A DNA stretch of 64,000 nucleotides, taken from contig JACRKC010000030.1 of NCBI GenBank assembly GCA_016235555.1, positions 1-64,000 of the forward strand. The letters are read 5' to 3'. Made by a program: the position numbers and the translations under genes. Shown in pieces: positions 8,679-16,558 of the stretch; the stretch's first letter is position 1; the number at the start of each line of letters is the position of its first letter. A model generated the notes under the pieces. It searched no databases. It had not been told where the DNA came from and worked only from the letters and a program-made list of their open reading frames with translations. Origin of the DNA: Verrucomicrobiota bacterium (lineage in GTDB: Bacteria; Verrucomicrobiota; Verrucomicrobiia; Opitutales; Opitutaceae).

Positions 8679-10784
8679 CTTGAGTCCGTTCGGCACGAGC
8701 GGGAGCGAGCGGAGGCGGACGCCGGTGGCGTCGAAGATCGCGCTGCCGACGGCGGGGGCGATGCCGACGATGGGGCACTCGCCAGCGCCGGCGGAGGGCA
8801 GGTCTTGGCGGTCGAGGAGGACGAGGTCGATTTTCGGCGTGTCGGAGAAACGCGGCACACGGTAGGCGGAGAAACGCGGGTTGAGCAGGCGGCCGTGGTC
8901 GAAGCGCAGGGCTTCGAACAGCGCGCCGCCGAGGCCTTGCACGATGCAGCCCTCGTTCTGGTTGCGCAGGTGATCCGGGTTGATGATCGCGCCGCACTCG
9001 AAGGCCTGCGTGACGCGCACGACCCGCACGCGGCCGGTCGTGCGATCGACGGCGACCTCGGCGCAGGTGGCGACGTGGCCGCCCTTGTCGAAGCCATAGG
9101 CGAGGCCGATGCCGCGGTCGGGCGCGCGGGGGAAGTTCTGCCAGCCGAATTTCTCGGCGGCGGCTTCGAGCACGGCGCGGGCGCGCGGCTCGCGGAGGTT
9201 GCGCAGGCGCAGTTCCAGCGGGTCGAGTCGCAGCGAGCGGGCGACCTCGTCGAGGTGGGTCTCGCGCGCGAAGTGGTTGGCGGTGGCGGCGAGGCCGCGG
9301 TAGGAACCTTGGCGCAGCGGCGAGCGCGCTGGGTGAAAGTCGGCGCGCTGGCCGGGAAAATCGTAGGGCGCGCGGATCGCCGCGGGGCCGGAGTTGTAGT
9401 TGTCGTGCGCCCAATGGGTGATGCGGCCATCGGCGCCGGCCACGCTGGCGAGGTCGATCACGCCGGCGGGACGGGCGTAGGCCCAGGTGAACTCCTCCTC
9501 GCGGGTCCAGACGAGTTTGACGGGACGGCCGGCGCCGCGGGCGAGGCGCGCGGCTTCGACGGCGTATTCGCCGGTATGTTTGCCGCCGTAGCCGGAGCCC
9601 GTGTCGGGCACGATCACGCGGACTTTGCCCTCGGGCAGCGCGAACGCCTGCATGAGCTCGCTGCGCACGCCGAACGGGCGTTGCGTGCCCGTCCAGACGG
9701 TGAGCGCGCCGTCGGTCCACTCGGCGACGGCCGCGCGCGGTTCGAGCGGGGCGTGGGCGATGTAGGCGACGGTGTAGGTCTGGCGAAAGGCGTCGGGCGA
9801 CGGCGCGGGCGGTTGGGTGCGAGCGGTGGCACGCAGATGGGCGAAGAGTTCGCGGTCGGAAATCTGCGGCGAGGTTTTCCATTCGGCGTGGAGGGCGGCG
9901 ATGGCTTGGGCGGCCTGATGCTCGGTGGGCGCGACGACGCCGGCGAAATTACCGTCGCGGATGATTTTCACGCCCGGCATGGACTCGGCGGCGGAGACGT
10001 CGAGCGACGCGAGCGTGGCGTCAAACGCGGCGGGCCGCAGCACGCGGCCGTGGAGCAGGCCGGGGCGCGTGACATCGGAGGCGTAGCGGTGCGCGCCGGT
10101 GACGAAGTCGCGGCCGTTGATTTTTGCGACGGACGTGCCGGCGACCTTCCACGACGCCGCGGGCTTGAGCGGGGTGGCGTCGCTGATGTCGACGAGGAGT
10201 TTTTCTCCCTTGGTCAACTCGCCGTAGCCGATCGCGCGTCCGCTGGCGGCGTGGTGGATTTGGCCGCCGGCGGCGGTGAGCGTCGTCCGGTCGACGCTCC
10301 ATTCTTTCGCGGCGAGTTCGAGCAGGGCCTCGCGGGCGGTGGCGGCGACGCGGCGGAGCTGCGGCACCATGTTGGGCGTGGTCTGGCTGCCGAACGTGCC
10401 GGCGTCGTAGGGCGTGAGCGCGGTGTCGCCCATGACGAGCTTGATGGCGGCGAGCGGGGCGGGGAGCTCCTCGGCGACGACTTGCGTGAGGGAGGTGCGG
10501 GCGTTCTGGCCGCATTCCATCTTGCCCGTGAACACGGTGATCGCGCCATCGGCGGCGACGTGCAGCCACGCGGCAAGGGAGCGCGGACGGGCCTGGCCGC
10601 CGCCGCGGCGACCCCCGCCGCCGGATTCCTGCGCGGCGAGATCGTCGATGAAATAGAGGATGGCGAGACCGCCGCCGAAGGTTTTGAGGAAGTCGCGGCG
10701 GGAGAAACGGCGGTCACAGACCGCCGCTACAGCTGCCAACTTGCGGCCCGGCTCGTGCGAGCCGGGATTATCGGGAGAGTTCAT
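8673..10784 (-). CDS. Molybdenum hydroxylase large subunit (isoquinoline 1-oxidoreductase beta-like / xanthine dehydrogenase family)
   Basis: 703 residues from ATG 10784, with a gggag ribosome site 8 bases upstream. A Tat motif (SRRDFLKTFGGG) follows an unusual 26-residue leader. The rest carries the aldehyde oxidase/xanthine dehydrogenase molybdopterin-binding domains in two halves (GKMECGQNARTSL, GTQRPFGVRSELMQAF, DTGSGYGGKHTGEY, QGLGGALFEAL). Partner of the 2Fe-2S subunit just upstream, with ATGA stop-start overlap, so translationally coupled. Probably oxidises an N-heterocycle or aldehyde in the periplasm. Oddity: the leader (VAAVCDRRF) is the translation of a dispersed palindromic repeat. 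Confidence 0.87.
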   Translation of the reverse strand: MNSPDNPGSHEPGRKLAAVAAVCDRRFSRRDFLKTFGGGLAILYFIDDLAAQESGGGGRRGGGQARPRSLAAWLHVAADGAITVFTGKMECGQNARTSLTQVVAEELPAPLAAIKLVMGDTALTPYDAGTFGSQTTPNMVPQLRRVAATAREALLELAAKEWSVDRTTLTAAGGQIHHAASGRAIGYGELTKGEKLLVDISDATPLKPAASWKVAGTSVAKINGRDFVTGAHRYASDVTRPGLLHGRVLRPAAFDATLASLDVSAAESMPGVKIIRDGNFAGVVAPTEHQAAQAIAALHAEWKTSPQISDRELFAHLRATARTQPPAPSPDAFRQTYTVAYIAHAPLEPRAAVAEWTDGALTVWTGTQRPFGVRSELMQAFALPEGKVRVIVPDTGSGYGGKHTGEYAVEAARLARGAGRPVKLVWTREEEFTWAYARPAGVIDLASVAGADGRITHWAHDNYNSGPAAIRAPYDFPGQRADFHPARSPLRQGSYRGLAATANHFARETHLDEVARSLRLDPLELRLRNLREPRARAVLEAAAEKFGWQNFPRAPDRGIGLAYGFDKGGHVATCAEVAVDRTTGRVRVVRVTQAFECGAIINPDHLRNQNEGCIVQGLGGALFEALRFDHGRLLNPRFSAYRVPRFSDTPKIDLVLLDRQDLPSAGAGECPIVGIAPAVGSAIFDATGVRLRSLPLVPNGLKV
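10697..10765. repeat. Repeat family B core (agcggcggtctgtgaccgcc) plus hairpin inside coding sequence
   Basis: On the plus strand cggcggtcacagaccgccg matches the core of copies at 16354-16476, 33098-33211 and 54373-54475. Beside it cccggctcgtgcgagccggg is a 9-bp-stem hairpin. Both lie in the first 30 codons of the molybdenum hydroxylase gene. Confidence 0.7.
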
Positions 10785-11287
10785 GGCGTGTCTCCCGGTT
10801 TGGACGGTTGGGCCGATGGCAGAGCAGTCCTGCGGGCGGCCTGCTGGATCGCGGCGACGATGCGCGGGTAGGTGCCGCAGCGGCAGAGATTGCCGTCCAT
10901 GAAGCGCACGATTTCGTCGTCGGTCGGGTGCGGGTTTTTGGCGAGCAACGCGACGCCGCTCATCAGCATGCCGCTCGTGCAGTAGCCGCACTGGAGCGCG
11001 CCGAGGTCGAGAAACGCCTGCTGCAACGCGTGCAGTTTCCCGTCCTGCGCAAGCCCCTCGACCGTGGTGATTTTCTGCGGGCCGACCGTGCCGACGGGCG
11101 TGAGGCACGAGCGGACGGGCACGCCGTCGACGAGCACGGTGCAGGCGCCGCACTGGCCCTCGCCGCAGCCGTATTTGGTGCCGGTGAGCGCGAGATCGTC
11201 GCGCAACACGCTCAGCAGCGAGCGGGCGGCATCGGCGTCGCAGGGGCGGGCGACGCCGTTGACGGAGAGGGAGGTGACGTTGGACAT
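10781..11287 (-). CDS. 2Fe-2S subunit of molybdenum hydroxylase (isoquinoline 1-oxidoreductase alpha-like)
   Basis: 168 residues. The N-terminal plant-ferredoxin-type cluster motif is YGCGEGQCGACTVLVDG and the C-terminal cluster motif is CGYCTSGM...GNLCRCGTY, the two 2Fe-2S centres of the xanthine dehydrogenase small subunit. It passes electrons from the Mo cofactor of the next gene. Its TGA overlaps the ATG of the large subunit. No FAD subunit is nearby, as in isoquinoline 1-oxidoreductase-type enzymes that donate to a cytochrome. Confidence 0.92.
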   Translation of the reverse strand: MSNVTSLSVNGVARPCDADAARSLLSVLRDDLALTGTKYGCGEGQCGACTVLVDGVPVRSCLTPVGTVGPQKITTVEGLAQDGKLHALQQAFLDLGALQCGYCTSGMLMSGVALLAKNPHPTDDEIVRFMDGNLCRCGTYPRIVAAIQQAARRTALPSAQPSKPGDTP

Positions 11288-11296
11288 GGCGCCTTG

Positions 11297-11349
11297 CCCG
11301 TAGCGGAAGCCGTGAGGCTTTCGCGAAACGCTTACGCGTTCCGCTACAC
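11297..11349. repeat. Short palindromic repeat related to family C (gtagcggaa...ttccgctac)
   Basis: gtagcggaagccgtgaggct and gcttacgcgttccgctac form a hairpin in the gap between the 2Fe-2S subunit and the dienelactone hydrolase stop. The arms match those of the longer elements at 19285-19408 and 35996-36118. Confidence 0.65.
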
Positions 11350-11351
11350 AA

Positions 11352-12152
11352 TCAAAGCTTCGCGAGAATGGCCTTGATACGCACCCACGCGTCGGCGCGC
11401 GCCTGCTTGTTGTCGGGGCTGCCGGCGGGATCCTCGCCGGCCCGCATGAAGCCGTGGCCCGCGCCCTTGTAGGTGATCGGCTCGTAGAACTTGCCGGCGG
11501 CCTTCATGCCCTCGGTGGCGGCGGGGAGGCCGGCGTTGATGCGGGCGTCGTTCTCCGCGTAGAAGCCGTGGATGGGCGCCTTGATTTTGGGCATGTCCTC
11601 GGCCTTGGCAGGTGTGCCGTAGAAGGAGAGGCCGGCCTGAATGTTCGGGTTGTGCACGGCGTAGAGGAAGGTCTTGGCGCCGCCCCAGCAGAAGCCGCCG
11701 ACGACGACCTTGCCGTTGCACGCATCGAGTTTTTTCACGTAGGCGACCGCGGCGTCGAGGTCGGCGTCGATTTGCGTTTGAGCGAGGCCCTGGATTTTGG
11801 AGCGCACGCCGTCACCGCTGCCGAGAGACTCGGTGCCGCCGCCATTGGGGCCGGCGCCGGAGAGGAAGTCGGGGGCGATGGCGATGTAGCCGGCCTCGGC
11901 GAACTGATCGACCATGCCGCGCATCCAGTCGGAGAGACCGAAGATCTCGTGGATGAGGACGACGGCGGTGGCCTTGGTTTTCACCTCGGGGAAGCCGACG
12001 AAGCACTTCACGGTGCGATCGCCGTGCTTGACGGAGACGAATTCGAGGTGGCGGGGGGATTTTTCGAGGCGGGCCTTGGCCCAATCCTGGGCGGAGGCGG
12101 GGGCAGCGGCGACGACGGCCGCGAGGAGGGCGGGGAACAGGAGACGTTTCAT
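11352..12152 (-). CDS. Dienelactone hydrolase family protein, exported
   Basis: 266 residues from ATG 12152, with a signal peptide (MKRLLFPALLAAVVAAAPASA). The Cys nucleophile lies in GGFCWGGAK, the acid is likely in YAENDARI, and the His in GAGHGFMRAGED, the Cys-Asp-His triad of dienelactone hydrolases. IHEIFGL is a family signature. The export signal is unusual for classical DLH in aromatic degradation but common in bacterial homologues of unknown substrate. It follows the molybdenum hydroxylase genes on the same strand across a repeat, so a link is possible but weak. Confidence 0.88.
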   Translation of the reverse strand: MKRLLFPALLAAVVAAAPASAQDWAKARLEKSPRHLEFVSVKHGDRTVKCFVGFPEVKTKATAVVLIHEIFGLSDWMRGMVDQFAEAGYIAIAPDFLSGAGPNGGGTESLGSGDGVRSKIQGLAQTQIDADLDAAVAYVKKLDACNGKVVVGGFCWGGAKTFLYAVHNPNIQAGLSFYGTPAKAEDMPKIKAPIHGFYAENDARINAGLPAATEGMKAAGKFYEPITYKGAGHGFMRAGEDPAGSPDNKQARADAWVRIKAILAKL

Positions 12153-12297
12153 GGGAATGGGAAGTTTGCGGCCGGGAAATCTGACAGTGTGCCGGACGCA
12201 CGGCACGGACCTTGGATGCTTTTCAATCGGATGCAAAACCTACTTGGATCCAGCGCGGTCTTGACCGTGCCGGCCGGTGCCGCAGATTGCGGTAATC

Positions 12298-12468
12298 ATG
12301 CGCAAGTCGGCGACCATTGAGCGCGTCACGGTCTCCCACCCGCCCCCGGTCAAGACCGGAGCGGATGCGCTGGCGTTTTTCCGACGGAAGGAAAACTGGC
12401 TCGACGCCAAAAACATCGCCCGAATCGAGCATCTCCGTGCCGCCAAGAGGCGGTCCGCGCGGACGTGA
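12298..12468 (+). CDS. Putative antitoxin of a VapBC-type pair
   Basis: 56 residues from ATG 12298 (an upstream ATG at 12277 would add 7). Small and charged, with an internal segment GADALAFFRRKENWL. No family recognised with confidence. Its TGA overlaps the GTG start of the PIN-domain gene (GTGA), the typical antitoxin-toxin order and coupling. Confidence 0.6.
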   Translation: MRKSATIERVTVSHPPPVKTGADALAFFRRKENWLDAKNIARIEHLRAAKRRSART

Positions 12469-12848
12469 TCTACGACAGCACGTTTGTCATCGCGTTGGAA
12501 CGGAGACGATCACGGGCGGCTGCCGAGCGGCTGCTGGAACGCTATCAAGACCAGCCGGCGCGACTGCCCATCATTGCCTTCGGTGAACTGGCGGCCGGTT
12601 ATGCGACGCTGAACGAACTGCGGGCGAATCTCGAGCCAGCGTTTACAATCGAACCACTCACGGAGGCGATCGCGTGGCAGGCGTCGCGGGTGCAGCTGGC
12701 TTGCGCAGCGGCCGGAACGCCGATTGGCGAAAACGACACCTGGATCGCGGCGTTCGCGCTGGCGTTCAACGAGCCGTTGGTTTCACGCGACAAGGATTTC
12801 GACCGTGTCGTCACGACGGGCTTTTCGTTGCAGCTGATTCGATTCTGA
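12465..12848 (+). CDS. PIN-domain ribonuclease, VapC-type toxin
   Basis: 127 residues from GTG 12465. Acidic metal-binding residues of PIN nucleases are visible: D4 (MIYDSTF), E in AFGELAAG near residue 44, D in GENDTWIAAFAL near 92, and RDKDFDRV near 110. The length is normal. VapC toxins cleave tRNA or rRNA when released from the antitoxin; here that is inferred from family and arrangement only. Ends just before the convergent NamZ fusion gene. Confidence 0.85.
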   Translation: MIYDSTFVIALERRRSRAAAERLLERYQDQPARLPIIAFGELAAGYATLNELRANLEPAFTIEPLTEAIAWQASRVQLACAAAGTPIGENDTWIAAFALAFNEPLVSRDKDFDRVVTTGFSLQLIRF

Positions 12849-12852
12849 CGAC

Positions 12853-15252
12853 TCAATACAGCAGCGCCGCTTGACGGCGTTGCTCGTAGCGGGCGAGGCC
12901 GGCGGACCAGCGGGCTTTGATTTGTGCGAGCGATTCGCCGGCGGCGAGGGCCTTGATGGTTTCTTCGTCGCCGGTGAGGCGGGCCATGTCCTCGACTTTG
13001 AACTGCGTCGGGTAGAGTTTGCGCAGGACGACGGCGAGTTGGATGCCGAGGTCGACGACGTTGCACGTGTTGCGGTCGGTGAGGATGGCGCGGACGCCGC
13101 CGCACTCTTTGTCGCCGTGCTTCAACGACGCGGCGGGGCCGGGGTAGAGCGCAGGGAGCGGCGTGAATTTGACGGCCTCGAAGCGGACACCGGGGAGTTT
13201 GGCGGCGTTCATTTCGGCGGCGAGTTTCGCGCCATCGATGTAGGGCGCGCCGACCTGTTCGAAGGGCAGCATCGTGCCACGGCCCATCGAGACGGAGGTG
13301 CTTTCCAGCAGGCAGAGTCCGGGGTAAAGCGTGGCGGCATCGAGACTGCGCATCGAGGGCGAGGGATTCGTCCACGGCAGGCCGGCTTGGTCGAACCACG
13401 TGGTGCGCGACCAGTGTTCGCAGCGGATCACGGTGAGGTCGGCGCCGAGTTTTTTCTCGAGGTTCACGAGCGTGGCGAACTCACCCAGCGTGAGGCCGTG
13501 GCGCACGGGCACGGGGTGGAAACCGATGAAGCTCGCGGCGCGTGTCTGCACGGGGCCTTCGGGGTGCGTGGCGGTGATGGGATTCACCCGATCGAGCACG
13601 AAGATCTTTTTCTTGGCGGCGGCAGCGGCTTCGACGGCGGCGCCGAGCGTGGCGGAGTAGGTGTAGAAACGCGCGCCGATGTCCTGGATGTCGAAGACGA
13701 GCGCGTCGAGTTGGGCGAGATGTTCGGGTTTCGGAGCGCGGGCGCGGATGACCGCGAGATCGTAGTCGGCGGCGGACTGGCCGGGCTGTTTTTTCGGCGA
13801 ATCGCCGTAGAGGCTGTAGACCGGGAGCTTGGTCTTTTCGTCGACGGTGTCGCCGACGCGTTCGTCGGCGGTGCCGCGGATGCCGTGTTCGGGGGCGAAC
13901 AGGGCGACGAGCTTCACGTCGGGTGCGGTATGGAGGAGGTCGATCGTCTGGCGGTTCTGGCGGTCGCGACCGCTGTGATTGGTGATGAGGCCGACGCGGA
14001 GCCCGCGCAGCGGGGCAAAATTATCGCGCACCAGCACGTCGATACCGTTGAGGACGGCGGTTTGTTCGAGGCCGATCGATTCGGCGGCGGCGGCGGCGAT
14101 CGCGCGACGGAGCGGCGAGACGTCGCCCTTGCCGTCGGGATGGACGCGGTTGCTCAGGAAGATCACGAAGCTGCGCGAAGCCGGGTCGATCCAGATGCTG
14201 GTGCCGGTGAAGCCGGTGTGGCCGAAGGAGGTGCCGGCGGGGAACCACGGGCCGCGCGGACTGGAGTAGCTCGAGTCGATGTCCCAGCCGAGGCCGCGGC
14301 GGGCGGAGCCGTTGTTTTGCACGCGCGTCATCAGCGCGACCGTCTCCGGTTTGAGGATGCGCACGCCGTCGAGCTGGCCGCCGCCGAGGATCATGCGGGC
14401 GTAGCGGGCGAGGTCGGCGGCGGTGGTGAAGAGGCCCGCGTGGCCGGCGACGCCGCCCATCATGCGCGAGGACGGATCGTGCACGACGCCGCGGAGCATC
14501 GCGCCCTCGGTGAGCTCGGTGGGCGCGAGGCGGGGGAGCTTTTCCTTCGGCGGGAGAAAGCCGCTGTCGACCATCTTGAGCGGGCCGAAGACTTCCTGTG
14601 CGGCGTAAACGTGCAGCGGACGGCCGCTCGCGATGCGGACGAGTTCGCCGAGCACGATGAAGTTGATGTCGGAGTAAACGAAGACCGTGCCGGGCGCGCT
14701 GCGCGGCTTCTCGGCGCAGGCCATGCGGAGGGCGGTGTCGGTGCCGGACCACACAGGCTTGTAGTCGAGGTCGGGGCGCAGGCCGGACATGTGGATGAGC
14801 AGGTGACGGACGGTGATGTTGCTTTTGCCGTGCGACGCGAACTCCGGGACGTAGCGCACGACGGGCGCGTCGAGGTCGAGTTTGCCGCGCTCGACGAGCT
14901 GCATGACGCAGGTCGTGGTGGCGATGACCTTGGTGAGCGACGCGGCGTCGTAAATAGTATCTTCGCTGATCGGCTCCGGCGCCGGCGCGAGCGCGCGTTG
15001 GCCGTAGGCCTTGCGGTAAACCTCGCCGTCGCGTTCGAACCACAGGACGCCGCCGGGGGCCTTCTTCGCGGCGATAGCGTCGGCAACGGCGGCGTCGATC
15101 GCGGCGAGTTTCCCGGGTTTGAAGGTCGCGGTGCGCGCGGGCTTCGCGGCCGGTGAAGGCGGAGTGGTCGGGCTTTCGCAGCCGGCGAGAAGGAGCGCCG
15201 CCGCGAAGATCGTGGACGGCAGGGCGCGCGGGAGAGTGAAGGATGATTTCAA
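12853..15252 (-). CDS. Lipoprotein fusion: serine beta-lactamase-type hydrolase + NamZ-like exo-muramidase (DUF1343/GH171)
   Basis: About 799 residues from TTG 15252; this start gives a clean lipoprotein signal (FAAALLLAGCES), whereas the GTG at 15312 would begin inside a repeat. Residues about 40-390 are a class C beta-lactamase-type domain: SLTK supplies the SxxK serine and lysine, and HMSGLRPDL follows. Residues about 395-795 match DUF1343/NamZ (GLITNHSGRD, FAPEHGIRG, FDIQDIGARFYTY, FIGFHPVPVRHGLT, ESTSVSMGRGT). In Bacillus subtilis NamZ removes MurNAc from peptidoglycan fragments and its gene neighbours a beta-lactamase-fold amidase, so the fusion suggests cell-wall turnover at the outer envelope. 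Confidence 0.85.
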   Translation of the reverse strand: MKSSFTLPRALPSTIFAAALLLAGCESPTTPPSPAAKPARTATFKPGKLAAIDAAVADAIAAKKAPGGVLWFERDGEVYRKAYGQRALAPAPEPISEDTIYDAASLTKVIATTTCVMQLVERGKLDLDAPVVRYVPEFASHGKSNITVRHLLIHMSGLRPDLDYKPVWSGTDTALRMACAEKPRSAPGTVFVYSDINFIVLGELVRIASGRPLHVYAAQEVFGPLKMVDSGFLPPKEKLPRLAPTELTEGAMLRGVVHDPSSRMMGGVAGHAGLFTTAADLARYARMILGGGQLDGVRILKPETVALMTRVQNNGSARRGLGWDIDSSYSSPRGPWFPAGTSFGHTGFTGTSIWIDPASRSFVIFLSNRVHPDGKGDVSPLRRAIAAAAAESIGLEQTAVLNGIDVLVRDNFAPLRGLRVGLITNHSGRDRQNRQTIDLLHTAPDVKLVALFAPEHGIRGTADERVGDTVDEKTKLPVYSLYGDSPKKQPGQSAADYDLAVIRARAPKPEHLAQLDALVFDIQDIGARFYTYSATLGAAVEAAAAAKKKIFVLDRVNPITATHPEGPVQTRAASFIGFHPVPVRHGLTLGEFATLVNLEKKLGADLTVIRCEHWSRTTWFDQAGLPWTNPSPSMRSLDAATLYPGLCLLESTSVSMGRGTMLPFEQVGAPYIDGAKLAAEMNAAKLPGVRFEAVKFTPLPALYPGPAASLKHGDKECGGVRAILTDRNTCNVVDLGIQLAVVLRKLYPTQFKVEDMARLTGDEETIKALAAGESLAQIKARWSAGLARYEQRRQAALLY

Positions 15253-15274
15253 GCGGGGTGAGGGCGGATTGAAA

Positions 15275-15334
15275 GTGGCACGGGTCTCCTGACCCGTGAG
15301 TGATCGGAACACGGGTCGGGAGACCCGTGCTACA
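15275..15334. repeat. Palindromic repeat family A, copy 2
   Basis: gtggcacgggtctcctgacc followed by gtcgggagacccgtgctac; the same arms as copies at 1-48 and 55814-55872. Lies between the NamZ fusion start and the isomerase-like stop. Confidence 0.75.
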
Positions 15335-15337
15335 ACG

Positions 15338-16255
15338 TCAGACGCGGGCGAGCGCCTTTTCGAGGAAGACGCGATTGGCGCGGGCGTTTTCCATCGTCTC
15401 CTGCGGAGTCGCGCCGATCTTGCAGCACTCGACCATGAGCGGGCCGTTGAAGCCGGCGGATTTCATGGCCCGGAACATCGCGGTGAAGTCGACCTTGCCG
15501 GCGCCGAACTGGATCATGACGTCGGGCTTGCGCTTGCCGGCGGCATCGGTTTCGACGGAGCAGTCCTTGGCGCAGAAGCCGGTGACGTGCGGCGCGATCG
15601 GCTTGAACTCCTCCACGGGGTCCTTGCCGGTGTAATAGATGATGTTGCCGGCGTCATACCAGATTTTGAAATTGGCGTGGTTGACGGCCTTGATGGCGGT
15701 GAGGATTTCCGAGGAGGCGCCGCTGCCGCCGCCGTGGGGTTTCATGACGAGCTTGATGCCGCGCTCGTGAGCGAAGGCCGCGGCGTCGGCCATGATCTTG
15801 AAATACTTCTCGTAGCGCTCGGGTTTGTCCTCGCCGAAGGTGAGCGCGAACTCGATGCCGACGGTGTGGCCGTTGGCGATCTGCTTGCGCGTGCTCTCGA
15901 TGGCGACGGCGAGATCGAGATTTGTCGGCACGCGGAGGGCGGTCATGTTGCACTTCAGGCCGCGGGCGGCGATCTTCTGCTTGAGGCCCGCGAGGTATTC
16001 GGGTGTGGCGTCGGCGTTCGTGAACGGGTCGGCCTTCGTGGGCGTGAGCAGCCCGGTGTATTTGTAACCGGCGGCCTTGATGGCATCGACCGTCTCGTCG
16101 TAGCTCCACTTGGTCCACGGGCGGTTGAAACAGCCGATGGGCCACGCGGTGGGCTTCGATTTATCCGCGGCGCGGAGCGCGGCGGGGAGCAGCGCGACGG
16201 CGGTGCCGGCGGACGCGGTGGCGAGAAAATCACGACGGGAGAGCGAGGTGTGCAT
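15338..16255 (-). CDS. Tat-exported sugar phosphate isomerase/epimerase-like TIM barrel
   Basis: 305 residues with a Tat signal (SRRDFLATASAGTAVALLPAA). The xylose isomerase-like TIM barrel shows WYDAGNIIYY (metal-binding Asp) and MVECCK (Glu). The first metal position reads VMKPHGGG rather than the usual ENH, as in one subgroup of secreted homologues. Such proteins occur beside Gfo/Idh/MocA proteins in Planctomycetes and Verrucomicrobia, and one lies just upstream here (16559-17962). Likely acts on a periplasmic sugar or inositol-type compound; the reaction is unknown. Confidence 0.82.
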   Translation of the reverse strand: MHTSLSRRDFLATASAGTAVALLPAALRAADKSKPTAWPIGCFNRPWTKWSYDETVDAIKAAGYKYTGLLTPTKADPFTNADATPEYLAGLKQKIAARGLKCNMTALRVPTNLDLAVAIESTRKQIANGHTVGIEFALTFGEDKPERYEKYFKIMADAAAFAHERGIKLVMKPHGGGSGASSEILTAIKAVNHANFKIWYDAGNIIYYTGKDPVEEFKPIAPHVTGFCAKDCSVETDAAGKRKPDVMIQFGAGKVDFTAMFRAMKSAGFNGPLMVECCKIGATPQETMENARANRVFLEKALARV

Positions 16256-16353
16256 GAAAGCAGAGAGGGGTGGCGATGCGGAGCGGGCAGTTCACCGGAC
16301 CGGGGCCGAGGCCGCAATCCTGAAGGCGGATGCGGCGGTGCGGCGGGGATAAT

Positions 16354-16476
16354 TCAAACTGAGGTCCGATTCTGAATGCTTCGGTTGTAGCGGCGGTCTA
16401 TGACCGCCGGCGTTGCGCCAAGGGTGTTCGTTCGGCGGTCATAGACCGCCGCTACAAATCGCTAACCTCAGTTTGA
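16354..16476. repeat. MITE-like element, family B
   Basis: Terminal inverted repeat caaactgaggt / acctcagtttg encloses a palindromic core (gtagcggcggtctatgaccg ... cggtcatagaccgccgctac). About 123 bp with no coding capacity. Related cores at 10697-10740, 33098-33211 and 54373-54475. Confidence 0.8.
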
Positions 16477-16558
16477 GGTCACATCCGTGGCGGGGCTGCG
16501 AACGAACTGAGGCGGGACGCCTCAGCCACGACGACCAGACGGCCGCGTGCGCGCCGGA

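Noticed and set aside
8597-9430. Long N-terminal extension of the second hydrolase
   Set aside because: The upstream open frame lies within the molybdenum hydroxylase gene and has no protein-like composition; the signal peptide fixes the start at 8596.
8631-10871. A 746-codon open frame on the plus strand opposite the molybdenum hydroxylase
   Set aside because: Same artefact; the minus strand carries recognised cofactor-binding motifs.
12871-15156. A 761-codon open frame on the plus strand opposite the NamZ fusion gene
   Set aside because: It is a GC-bias shadow: Gly/Ala/Val/Glu/Asp-rich, with no domain signature, exactly opposite a gene with clear domains on the minus strand.
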